Shown: positions 52,773-64,000 of the stretch, in pieces | How the letters are laid out: each line of letters begins with the position of its first letter | How positions within the stretch are numbered: the stretch's first letter is position 1 | NCBI GenBank assembly: GCA_019802505.1 | Contig: JAFMOC010000070.1 | Coordinates: 1,780,001 to 1,844,000 of the forward strand | DNA: 64,000 bases | Origin: Corydoras sp. C115 | Taxonomy: Eukaryota > Chordata > Actinopteri > Siluriformes > Callichthyidae | Reading direction: 5' to 3' | Program-made: the position numbers and the translations under genes | Notes under the pieces: model-generated | Seen by the model: only the letters and a program-made list of their open reading frames with translations | Told to the model about the DNA's origin: nothing | Database searches by the model: none

Positions 52773-55700
52773 ATCAATATATATTTTTTTTAATAATTAA
52801 AAAAAAAAAAAAAAGACTTTATAGCACAAAAAAAATTGTGCATGTGGCACAATCAGTTCCTCAGTAAATTTTGAATCATACCTCAGGATGCATGTTCTCC
52901 TGCTGTCTGTGTTCCTTTGTGGTACTCAAGTGTACTTTTTACAGCACAATGACATGTACGTCAGCTGAATTAGAAATACTTATTTGTAAATAAGCAACAT
53001 TAACAATCACTGTCTTTCACAAAATAAATTCTAAAATGGATATGAAATCTTCCCATGCCAACAGAGTTTCTGTTTTTTTTTTTTTTTTTTTTTTTTAAAG
53101 TTGTCCACATTTAAGTGAAGTATTATCTGACACACATCTACAAGTGGTGCAGATTAACATATTAGCAAAGGATTCAAGTCAGACGAACACTGTTTGCACT
53201 GCCTCAGTAAGGATTATCTGTCAGTAAATAGGTGTATGACTGTATTGAGAGGGGATTTAAGAGTTTACAGTGATCATGTATAAAGTAAGCTCAGATGATT
53301 TTCACACAAACATAATGTTTAGCGAAGGCCTTGTGACCAATTTCAAGTTGCTTTAATCTCTTGGGCTTTCTGCGTGTATTGACATGATACAGTTCTGACA
53401 GTGCAGCTCAGGAAATCATTCTGAAATGTCTTATATTTTGAGCAATGTGGAGAGCGAGTGAAAGTGAGTGAGCGAAAGACTGCAGGATGCCAAATGATCG
53501 AGACGAAAGTGAAATAGATATACAAACCAAGCATGATTTAGTTGCTTGCTATAACACTCAAACCGAGAGAATGTTTTCTTTTCCTTCGCCTGATCAAGCA
53601 AACTATACTAAGTGATACTCATTGCTCGTTTTTTTTCTAAAGATTGTTGACTTTCTTCTCAGCGGGACAGCCGAGTTGAGCTATCACAGGCTCCACATGA
53701 GGTTTGGATCATTGAGGGCTAGATGAAAAGAGGGATGAGGGATGACCCACTGAGAAGGTGTGAGAACAAAAGAAAAACTCTCAGTGCGACTGCTTTGATC
53801 CTATAGTCTCATGTCTGCCATTTTGACAATCAACTTATCTCAGTTGTTCTTCAGAGTCCCTCACTTGATTCTCTCCCAGGATCCCACTGTTCTTTACTTA
53901 AACAACAAGCATTTAACTCAAGTCTCTGTTAAATTTTATAATGCTACAAAAACAGCCATTCAAATACATTTGCAATAAAACTCTTTACATTGATAATTAT
54001 GACTAATTTGTTTAAGTAATGATCAGAACTTGTGTTGCGCTCAGTGTCAGCTGTTTTTTTTTTTTTTTTTTTTGGCTATGAGATCAGAAGGTTAAGAATT
54101 TCACAGATCTCGCTTGTCATCCGACTTTAGCGAAGAAGTGAAATGCCTGAGGCAAATGGACACATCCCAAAGTAAACAAAAATTACAAAAATCAAAAGAA
54201 GGGGGAGACAGAAAGCAGGTGCCTGGGCCAATGCTTGATATCAAAGAGCTGAGGAGGCAAATGTGCCCCATTTCCCCTTTGACCTCCTCAATGGTGCTGT
54301 GTTTGGTTTAGAACACTGAAGCAAAGAGGGGTTAGGATGGGATTGAAAAGGGTTTCTCAAGCCTTTAAGTCAAAAGAAAGGATATTGGCAATTGAGTTAA
54401 GCACATAGTGTTACAGCTCTGGGATCATTTGGCTTGAAGTGGACATTTAGGTGTATAAGCTGTTTATTCAGTCAAAAATTGAGTTAATAAAACCAATATG
54501 CAGCAAGTGTTACAAATTACATTACATACATACATATGTACCTGTAGATTCGATTTTGACTTGTTTTCATAGATGCTGTGATTTAAATGTGATCGTTGTT
54601 ACTTTTCTTGTTACTTAAATTCACTAATGGTTTAACTGAGAATAAAACAAATGGTTATACTGATTATATGTTAAAATATCTGATTGTAGTTGTTTCACTA
54701 ATCAATCTTACAGTAAAGTGAAGATTGCTGCCATTAAACCTCAAACTTTTTTTTCATGTTCATTCTAAACATTTGCTCCCTACTGTACCATACCTCCTTC
54801 ATGTGACTGAGCATGTTCAGACCGGGGTGTCACTTTGGAACTCTTGTCTTATAAAAAGGATTAACTCCAGCAGTAATTACTCCGCCCTGCAAGTCAACCT
54901 GACAATCCGTCAGAAGTCTAAGACGCTGTCTAAACATACTGCAAGGGTGAAAGTTGTCTCATGTGTCAGTTAAAAACCAAATGCCATGACGTACTTTGCC
55001 CTTAACCAAGTTTTACTTTTGTCCTTCAAAATTTAGTCACTGTTGCTGCTAATACTTAAGCAAAATACTTCTACTTCCACAAAAGTTCACAAAAGCTCAG
55101 TTAGTTGGACAAACACTCGTCTCATTTAAATTTATAGTAAATAAAAACAAAAGAATAATCGCCTGTGAAATTAAATTTGTCTGTCAGTTTTTATGGAAGT
55201 TCAACATGTTGACACCTAAATTAAAAGAAAACTAAAAGTTTAAACATATAACATTAAAAATGCTGTCTCACATAGTTTTATTTGTTATTATGAGATTTGG
55301 AATACAATACAGATTTCTTCCCCAAAAAACTTTCCAGTTCACACATCACTCCTTACACCTCCAGCATGCTGTTGTGCAAACAACCTAAAACAGTTAAACG
55401 TATGTTGTGGTTTTCCCCCAGAGAAACAACTACATGTACCATATCAAAATGATTCACAGACGTTCTAATCCCTAAAATGGTTCTGCATTACACTGTAATT
55501 ACTTTGTAAGGCTGCTGATGAGTTCTCTGCCCCTGGAGGCTACAGGATGATACTTTGAAATCAGATAGGCCAACCTAACCTCAAAATTTGTAATGACTTT
55601 AGTGCTGCCATTTGTGGTACCCCGTTACAAATGGATCCTCCGACTCTACAAGGTCTGTAAACTGTAATGGGAATGTGTTAGTTTCGAAACCTTAAAACAC

Positions 55701-57058
55701 TCAAAAACAGAGAAATATTGACTCTGTTAAACAAAACAGCAGCCAAATCTAATTAAAAAAGAAAAAGCTGTGTTTATTTTGCTGTACCTCCCGTTAGAAT
55801 GTAAAACAATGCCCAATTTGTTCTCGCCACAAAAATAGATTTCTGAAATGGAGAAAGCTTTGCCAAATTGGTTTAATGAAAACCTTGCTGCGTCTGCACA
55901 CTTGCCCTTTTCAGTCAACCACACATTTTGCCATATGACTTCATTCTTCCTCCAGTCTTATTTAAAATGTTTATTCATGGCTAATAAAATGGTCTCACTG
56001 AACTCTGAAGCACAGTTTAATAGAACTATTTAAATTATAATCCAATTTATATTTTACAGAATTTAAATGACATGTTTTATATGTAACTTTACTTAGGGTA
56101 AGGTACAAATAAAATTTACCTAAAGTGCAATTCCATCCATTAATTGATCATGGTGTATAAAAAGCTTTAGCCTAGACCGATTTTGTTTCTTTTTGAGTAT
56201 TGATGCTTAAAAAATTTATTTTCCACGTTATCAATATTTAATGCTAATTTCTGAAATTATGAGAATTCGATGATCACTTCTGAAAACAGCAGCATTACAG
56301 AGCAAAGTTACAGAGCAAACTAGCAGCAAAGTTATGTAACACAACCCCTGACATCCACTTGTATTTAGAGTAGGAAAAAAACACCTTTTATAAATATGGT
56401 ATCTATAATGCATTATGAATGCATTCATCAAGCTTTATTGGTTGTTATAAGCATCTCTAAATGTACATAGACGTTAATCACACTTCTAAGGTGTTATAAA
56501 AATATGCCATATAGCTTTATAATACAACATAACAATTTTAACTGTTCTTTAATTTATAGGAAAACCAGTGTCACAAAGCTTTATAACCTCATTAATATCG
56601 TACTGAAAATGCTCATAACTGCTAATGAAAACTTATAAGCTGTTTTTACAGACAGGTAAAGTGTTGTCATTTATTAGCTCTCTAAAGTAGGCTGCTTAGA
56701 TATGAGCACATACTGAATTTAAAAGATCATAAATGTTCTTTATAGACTGTAAAGTGAAATCATCCAATAAGTATATTATAATACATTATGTCACTTATAT
56801 AGCATAATGTTGTAACTAATTATGAGTGTGATTATGTCCAGCCATGTACATTAACAAAGGCTCCTGACAAATGTTATAAAGCACAATGAATTCCTCGTAA
56901 AATTTTATGAACGCACTTATTATGCATTATGAATACCTGCTGCATAGAAAATGTTACAGAAAAGAAATCACCTATTAGAATTTTATTTTCTATAAAATTA
57001 TATTCATTTTTACTTTAATTGATTGGAATTGGATTAGTTCCAAAGTAATTTAAAGGTT
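52773..57058. other. Non-coding stretch, 4.3 kb
   Basis: T runs at 53073-53096 and about 54053-54074. 54100-54310 and 54730-54960 have coding-like base balance, but the frames (54114-54311, 54725-54973) match no family and lack splice logic. 56240-56975 is a TTATAA/ATGCATTATGAATG-rich repeat, see below. Confidence 0.45.
56390..56975. repeat. AT-rich interspersed repeat (TTATAAGC / GCATTATGAATG type)
   Basis: Contains repeated TTATAA, GCATTATGAAT and TTATTATGCATTATGAATAC motifs and ends CATAGAAAATGTTACAGAAA. A related piece at 58500-58640 ends CATAGAAAATGATACTGCAA. Probably a diverged DNA-transposon family; not named. Confidence 0.4.
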
Positions 57059-57310
57059 TTGTTCTCATTTGTTTTTCAGAAGCTGCCAAGAAGACAACTT
57101 TCAATGAGCTTAATTGGCATTCTTAGTAGACCCTCTTTCTTATTTTTTCAATTAATGTTGGCCTCCACACGGTCAGTGCCCCAAAGACAAAAGAAGCCCA
57201 GCAATTACATTTTAATTGGAAGGCTGCTCACCAGTGTGTATAATGAGCATGAATTAATGACTCTACGATCAATTAGCACAATTGGCATACGGTATATATT
57301 AGTGTCTTTC
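57059..57310. promoter_or_regulatory. Candidate conserved non-coding element, homeodomain-core rich
   Basis: About 250 bp with many AATTA/TAATT cores (CTTAATTGGC, CAATTAATGT, GCAATTACATTTTAATTGG, GAATTAATGA, CAATTAGCACAATTGG) and no repeat content, ended by a (TA)n run. The texture resembles vertebrate developmental enhancers. Conservation cannot be judged from one sequence. Confidence 0.35.
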
Positions 57311-57323
57311 CCTTATATTTCCT

Positions 57324-57325
<2 letters not shown>

Positions 57326-57381
<56 letters not shown>
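57326..57381. repeat. (TA)n microsatellite, 56 bp
   Basis: About 28 TA units. An 11-bp inverted repeat (TTACATTAAAC / GTTTAATGTAA) follows at 57388-57416. Confidence 0.97.
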
Positions 57382-57385
<4 letters not shown>

Positions 57386-57700
57386 GTTTACATTAAACTT
57401 ACATTGTTTAATGTAAGTGATAATTTGCTAAGTTTTTTTATTATTTTGCTGAATCTGAAAAATGAATGTAGTTTTATCTGCTTTTATATTGTCAGTTTGC
57501 TTGGTGGGACAATCTGTAAGAAAAACACTGTCTATATTTGTATGTCTATATTTTACATAGACACTCACTTCTGATCATAAGACTTGAATGACCATTTACT
57601 TGAATTTGGTATGGTATTAGTCTAGACATTGTGTAATTTGACACAGCTTAATAAAGCTCTACAGGAACCATTTGCTGGTATTAAGGACGCAAGACCTGCG

Positions 57701-57709
<9 letters not shown>

Positions 57710-57771
<62 letters not shown>
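57710..57771 (+). repeat. (CA)n microsatellite, 62 bp
   Basis: About 31 perfect CA units. Confidence 0.97.
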
Positions 57772-57773
<2 letters not shown>

Positions 57774-57829
57774 GGCTCTGAGTCCTTGCCCTGTAACAGA
57801 AGCCCGAACAAGATGTCAGGAATCTGTGA

Positions 57830-58260
57830 TTAAAATTCTTTGCCTTCCGTCCCCTCGTTTATCAGGTGTGTTGAGGGAGGTCAGCAGCAGAGTAATTGCG
57901 CCAAATTCCAGCACCGTCCTTCATCGCTGTGCCATATTGAAGGCCTGAGAGCTTTGCACAGTGATCTACTGGTCCATACACCATGAGCCTGTAAACCAAT
58001 ACCTATCCACAATGAGAGAAGCAGTGTGCGTATGAGCGAGAGGTTGAGGAGTGAGCGCATGGGGGAGGGAAGTGGGAATAGGGTCGTCTCCTAGGCGACA
58101 AAGCCCTTTTAACTTTGGATGCGCCTCCGCAAAGTGATGGAGGTTAAAAAAGTTTCTGTGAAAGCAACAGCTGTTGCCCCCTTCCTTCACAACCTCCCCC
58201 ATGTGTTTTTTCCCGTTTGCTGGCACTGCATAAGGGCGCCCACTTAGCTTACCTGATAGA
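57830..58260. promoter_or_regulatory. Candidate conserved non-coding block
   Basis: Balanced composition, no repeats and no coherent frame. The 99-codon minus-strand frame at 57966-58265 has no family resemblance or splice context. Called only from texture. Confidence 0.25.
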
Positions 58261-61200
58261 ACCATGCAGGATTACCAAGATAAGTGAGTAAAAACAACAA
58301 ACTCAAGCGCAAGGCAAATCTCTGCTCCACTGATCTGATGATTCCAGCGGGCCTTTGACCTGATTGGAAACAAAATGGGGGAGGGGGGTCCAAAACTTAC
58401 ACAAGATACTGAGGGTTAAGTAACATATTGAAAATATCAAAAAGAAATTTGACATTCTGCATATTCATATACAATTCTACATTAATATTTAAAATATACA
58501 TTTTATGTCACATTGTATTATGAAGCCGTAAGGCTTATTCTAATATCACAACTTGAGTGTGGTTATAAACATTAATAATGTGTTTTAATGCATTATAAAT
58601 GCCCGAGTCATAGAAAATGATACTGCAAAGGTTTAGTTTTAACATTTTACATGCACAATTAGTATTACGTTAATGAATTGAAAATATATATATATATAAA
58701 ATTTTACAGCAAAATGCCATTTTCAAATATGTTAAAAAACTAATAATAGTTTGATTTGTTCCCAAAGATTAAACATCACTGCTCCCTTTTTTAGGAATTA
58801 CAAGCCACAAAAACTTAGTTCTTATTAAAAAAACATCTGACCCATATACAAAACAAAATACTTCTTTAAAAAACACAAAACCATAAAAACAAGAAAACAC
58901 AATAGGGGCCAAAGTCAAAACAGTGTCTTTCTCAATCATGTCTGCCTTTGAGGAATGTGAAATTGGAGTGCGAATAGGGCATTATTTTGGGCCCTGTGGG
59001 CCAGGAAGGAGGGAAACAGAAGGAATGGGGCTGCAGAAAAAGAGATAGACATGGTAGTTGGATGAAGAAGCAATGCCTGTAGAGACGGGGGATTTAGGAC
59101 AGCTGGCTTCACTTGCATTTGTACTTAAACCTGCTATGACTACAGATATCTAATCAAGCAAATCAACCATTCTGTGGTTATAAATTACAGACTTTCACTA
59201 ACAACAAGTACTTTAAGTAGAAAGTAGAAAGTAGAAGTGTAGTAATCACAGAATGAAGTTAAAGCATTTCAATAGAGTTAAGAAAAAAATTACATGGTAG
59301 GACATTAAGTTGAATTAGTTTGTGATAAGTTGTTGTAGTTGCAGTAGCACAAAGTTAACAAAAGTTAAAGTATTTTTAAATTAAATAAAAAAAAATAGTT
59401 TTGTTTTGAATTTCAATATAATAAAAAATGATATTGGATTATGACACTTTTAGAAGGATTTAACTTAATTTAAGGATTTAATTTGTTGTCTTGTACAGAG
59501 GCAAGCTTAATCAATCAATCACTAAATCAAATAGGTGCCTTATCCAACGTTCAAAAAAAAAATGGAATAAAAGTAACTTATATTTCTACAAAAACTCCCT
59601 GTAAGCCGTCTGTCTATAGTAATAAACTAAACATAATTAAAAAGATATGTCCATTCGAAATTTATTTCACACCAATGGACCGACTACTTAAGTCTTTGTG
59701 TACAAAAGCGTTATTCAGTCCAGAATGGAAAACACATTAAATGAAATGTGTCCAAACCTTTTTAGCAGCAGTGTTGCTGGCACAGTTTGTGTCACTTCTG
59801 TTATTTTACAAAATGCTTCCTTTCCCTGGAGTTTAGTGGGACCACAAACCAGGAACTAGTCCAGGATATGTGTGGCTTGCACTGTGGATATATTCAGTGC
59901 CCTTCACGCCATACATGGTGCCGTGTTCAGGGTGGGAAAATGGTTATCGAATATTTTCCATGTATTTCCAATTATAATAATTAAGGAAATATCATAAACA
60001 CTTGTTTTAACATTCTGGTTCTCTGGTTTGCCAGTACCTAACCTTTTAAGTGTTGGTGCTTAGTTTAATATATTAAAAGGTAATAATAATAATAATATAA
60101 CATAATCCAAATTATATAAAACACATGTAATACAGTCATGCAGTTTCATCTCATCTTAGTACAAATCCATTCCTTTACCCATAGAAGGTTGTCAGGATAT
60201 CATGGCATGTCCAAATTAATCAATTATCCTGAACTACCTTTCAAAATATTAATGACCTTCTTTTCCCTTCTTACCATGTACCTATTTCTTCTGTTCCTGA
60301 GTTTTCCTAGATGTCCTTAGCCATGAAAAGGGACAATATAATGGGGGCAACTGAATGTCTGAAGGATGAATTCTTTCAGGACAACAACTGGGCACAATTT
60401 GGCCCAAGGCCCTGGGGGTCGGCTTAATAGAGTGAGAGCCCCAGCCCCCATTGAGATACTCTGAGACTATTAACTCTTAACAACTCCCCAGCTTGGGCCT
60501 CATTATTTATTCTGTTCAAGCATTTCTCCTCCCCCTTCAACACTCACTTCTTTTCTTGTTGCCCCCTGAGTTATTGTGTTGAATTGATTTTGTACTTAGT
60601 TAATCATTCAGTGTTCTTCCAGTTTGTAAGTAGAGTGGCTTCTTGACTGGAGGGCTAAGATAGTGGGGCTGTAAAAGCCCTTCAAACCACTTTTAGTGGG
60701 CTGCTTTTGGGTAAATTACTCCTTCACTTGTGTGTGGTGTTGCCATAAAGAAGACTATTGGATAAGTGTTAGTGAAATGAGCATTGATAAACAATACTTA
60801 TACTCATAAAGCCATTATAACATAAATTAAGTTAGGTAATGTATAGAATACATGATGTTCAATCTTCAATGCTGGAAATTTTGCCATTTAATGCATAATA
60901 TTATGTTGCTATTATAATTTAAAAAAAAATAATAAAAGTCATTGTGCAGTGAAAACAGTTTAGGTAAAGGTTCAAGTCAGGTTTTGACAAAAGTGAGGAT
61001 TTTAGTGTTAAACACCCCGGCAATAGATATGTTAATATGTTAAGTTTAAAACTAAAAATAATAAAGATGCAAAGCTTTTTGTCTTTGTGTCATTTAGGCA
61101 TAAATCAGATATTCTTGACATTAATCAATATACAAGTATAGTTATGAACATAAGCGTACATTTTAAATTGATTGGTTGTTTGTGGATATTTTTGAGTGCC

Positions 61201-61639
61201 TGGTTTAACCCTATAAATCTCATCAGTTTAATCAAGTGAACACAGAGTTGGTCTTCAGGGTCAGCTGAGCCATTAAAAGAAAAATGACCTTCTACAGCTG
61301 ACTGAACCTCTTAGATGCTCTGCCACAGTGGAAATGAAGTTAAAGTGTCAGACGGTTATCAACCTTTCCTCTTTCTCTTGGCCTTTGCTTTTCTGATTCT
61401 TAACATTTTTAGCCATTTATGTCTTTAAACTGGCAGCTCTTTTCTGTTGGCAGTCCACATTCAGATTAGGCTTCTAGAGTTCACTATTGGCTTAAGTTTT
61501 AGAAGTAGATGAAAGGACCTAATGCAAGATTAAAGGTTCAGTATGTAGTATTTGATGATTTAAAGTGAAAACTTCTGCACTTAACCATTGGGCTTCATCT
61601 GTTCAGTATATACACAGTTACATGATCAGCTATTAACCC

Positions 61640-61679
<40 letters not shown>

Positions 61680-62299
61680 ATTTTTTCTTTCAGCTTCAGT
61701 GATAAATTAATCTAACAGCATGTCTTTGGAATTAAAAACCGAACACTCAAGAGCAAACCCACGCACTCATGGATGATACATTAAAATAAATAACACATAA
61801 CAACTGCAACTTCCTTTTATCCACAGTAAAAACTCTGAGGTTAAAGTTTATTTATTATTTATTTATATTAAAAAAGTTTTAAAAATCTGCAGGAAGGTGG
61901 ATGACGAGGTGAATGAAGCATTTTCTTATGGATTAACTCTGAGATTTACCAAACTGTTTTAAGTCATAAGCTATTAAAGGTCTTTAGGTAGAGAAGGTCT
62001 GATGTAGGAAAAAATTTTATAGAGTGATTGATTCACTCCAAGTGTTCAGTATAAATTGTATGGCAGTTTTGGATGGAAAGAAATGCTGTCATGATGAATT
62101 AGTTTGTCAGTTAAGTGCACAGCACAATCAAAGGTTGAACAAATTAGTAAAGTGTGACTTTTTGTGAGTTTTGGCCAGGCATGGACCAAACTAGTCAGAA
62201 ATCGCGTGGATGTCAGTCAAACAAAGTGTGACTTGTTGGATCTCTTGTTGGATCTCAAGGGGTTGGGTCAGACATGTGATATCCCATAAAATAGGTACA
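58261..62299. other. Non-coding stretch, 4.0 kb
   Basis: Mostly AT-rich. Small items: repeat fragment at 58500-58640, TAGAAAG triple at about 59217-59238, tandem TTGTTGGATCTC twice at about 62232-62258, (ATT)n at 61641-61679. No exon is supported. Confidence 0.45.
61641..61679 (+). repeat. (ATT)n microsatellite, 39 bp
   Basis: 13 ATT units. Confidence 0.97.
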
Positions 62300-62720
62300 A
62301 CAAAAACCACAACACTCACCACCCACCGATGCCTATTTGCTCCTGCAACTTTGCCAGAGCCCTCTCTGAAGCTCAATAGCCGATATTCATTGCGGCCTCA
62401 TTGCTGCTTTCTCCTTCATTCATAGGGACCACCGCTCAGGCCAAGGCCTCCCTCTTTGGTTGCTGGCTCTCTCCACCCTTGCCTGACAGAGGAATTATAT
62501 GGCTGTTGCAGTAGAGAAAAGGGGCCATGCTCGGTGCTAGTAAAAAACACCTCTCCCCTCCATCACCTCATTATGCTCTTGAGCGAAAACAAGCAGCCAA
62601 ACTTTGCCAGCTATTATCCCTCACAGGACGAGAGAATTGCAGCCTTGAGCCTTGCTGGTCAGGTTTTGGATTTAGCTGTGTTGAGTGGGAAGGAGGTCTA
62701 AATAATTCATGAGAAAAAGA
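62300..62720. promoter_or_regulatory. Candidate conserved non-coding block
   Basis: A 420-bp island of balanced base composition in AT-rich DNA, repeat-free, with open frames on both strands (62191-62376 minus, 62456-62701 plus) that match nothing. It is either non-coding conserved sequence or an exon that I fail to recognise. Confidence 0.3.
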
Positions 62721-63039
62721 TGTGCAAAAGACAAAGACCTTATCCAGTGCATGCCTAAATTATAAACATATCTGCTTTAAGAATGTTGGATTAAATGCCG
62801 CACCATTATACAATTATCTGAAAAATATTTAGCTCCACACCCACAAACATCATGGCTGGTATTTCTAAAATATGTTTGTCTGCAGTTAGTAGCAATGACC
62901 CATGCCGGCAGGTTTACATCTCTGCTTGGAAATTTTAGGTCTAAAAATAAAATCTCTAAATAAGTTATGGTAAGGAGTGGTTCTTCCTAATGCTCAGGTA
63001 TTCTTTTTGTGACTATATTAATCCTGAAGCTTTTTTCTT

Positions 63040-63870
63040 TGTGGAGAGCCGGACCCATCTGGAGAGGCTGCTCTGATGTGCTTTTGCTCATTTCAAAGAG
63101 CCATGAACTCACCAGAGGTCTCCCCTGATGTAATCAAAGTGGCAGCTCAGATAGGGGTAAGAATCCGATTTTGGTTGTCAAGTGAAAAAGGCTGGTGAAA
63201 AGCACAAGAGGCTCCAAAATTGAGCTTTTTTACAGTGTGCTTTATTTTGTCTTCTTTCTAAAAGCAGTGCGAAATGTTAGACATAAAGAACAAAATTCAA
63301 TCGCGTAGTAAAAGCAGCTAAAAAGCAAAAGCTGCTCTTCCGGATTTGTTAGAAAATATAATACAGGCTCATAAAAAAAGCTTTCCAGTTGATACTTAAA
63401 AATCTTATTACACAGTCAAAATCAAATTGCGGTTAGAACAAAGGACTTCTTTTCATTAAATACCTGTGTTCACTTTTAAAGGATTACCTAAATCCTATCC
63501 AGTGCACTTTCCATTTCACTGCTCATTCCCCAATCCTGCACATACTGTCTACTTGGTCAAGAACCAGTGTATCTAATCGGAACATAATTACTCATCAGGA
63601 GCCCAGAATGTTTCCACAAAACAGTTTATCAATAAAGAGCTTTTGACCAGAGAAGAACTTATGTTCAGTTTCTATAATGAGGACTCGGCGCCCCGCTGAA
63701 AGGTTCCCTTAAGTTTTTCCATATTTTTTTTCAGCAGAAGAAAACGGTTTGTGACTCGTCTTTGGTGTGCCAGGAGTTAATTGAAAACATTGCAGGGGAA
63801 AGTCGAGTCTGGGGCCCGGACCGCCAAATTGATTCATTATCCGAAAAATAATAAAGGGCCATTCTAACTG
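63040..63870. promoter_or_regulatory. Candidate conserved non-coding block near window end
   Basis: Two less AT-rich islands (63040-63170 and 63670-63870). The second includes GACTCGGCGCCCCGCTGAAA and TGGGGCCCGGACCGCCAAAT, followed by TTGATTCATTATCCG. No reading frame and no repeat. Confidence 0.3.
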
Positions 63871-64000
63871 GTAAAGCCACATTTAGAGGTCAGATTTATT
63901 TTCTTAAATCAAAACAGTTTTTTTAAGTTAAACATTAGACATTGTAATATTTACAGAGATGCTAATACATTTGGATAGTGTGGCCTCTTTACACATCATG

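Noticed and set aside
62456..62701. 81-codon plus-strand frame as a coding exon
   Set aside because: No recognised domain, and a competing frame overlaps upstream on the other strand; kept only as part of a candidate non-coding block.

Overview
The window is vertebrate nuclear DNA, almost certainly from a teleost fish. The evidence is one large gene with many short GT-AG exons, AT-rich introns and intergenic DNA, long (GT)n, (TA)n and (AC)n microsatellites, and many copies of a tRNA-derived SINE with a (GAAT)n tail, together with Tc1-like and hAT-like non-autonomous DNA elements of the kinds common in fish. The species cannot be named from the sequence; an otophysan fish (catfish, characin or knifefish group) is only a guess.

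Region 1 (1-11,900) holds nearly all of a cytosolic threonyl-tRNA synthetase gene (tars1, + strand). Eighteen coding exons can be placed to the base, all joined in frame at GT-AG sites, giving 704 codons to a stop at 11,594. The first coding exon lies before the window. Introns carry a 177-bp (GT)n run 20 bp after a splice donor, a perfect 19-bp-arm palindrome, a tRNA-derived SINE, a Tc1-like remnant and a 379-bp hAT-like element with an 8-bp target duplication. A poly(A) signal is at 11,890.

Region 2 (12,094-14,322) starts with a Tc1-like MITE, followed by a CpG-enriched stretch and a candidate three-exon gene for a 93-residue protein that I do not recognise. It runs in the same direction as tars1, with no other gene between them.

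Region 3 (14.3-64 kb) has no exon that I can support on either strand. From 16.5 to 40.6 kb it is rich in repeats: most of the SINE copies (several with intact target-site duplications), a compound (TA)n/SINE/hairpin locus at 28.2-29.3 kb, a 500-bp degenerate tetranucleotide tract at 31.5-32.1 kb and Tc1-like remnants. A perfect match to the CTCF core motif is at 16,874. From 40.6 to 64 kb the DNA has few repeats. Several blocks there (about 57.06-57.31, 57.83-58.26, 62.3-62.72 and 63.04-63.87 kb) look, by texture only, like conserved non-coding elements. This suggests a regulatory desert beside tars1, but alignment would be needed to show it.

I found no rRNA, functional tRNA, CRISPR array, operon or other multi-gene system. 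The most useful leads are the unrecognised small gene, the microsatellite next to a tars1 splice donor, the compound hairpin locus and the candidate regulatory blocks.
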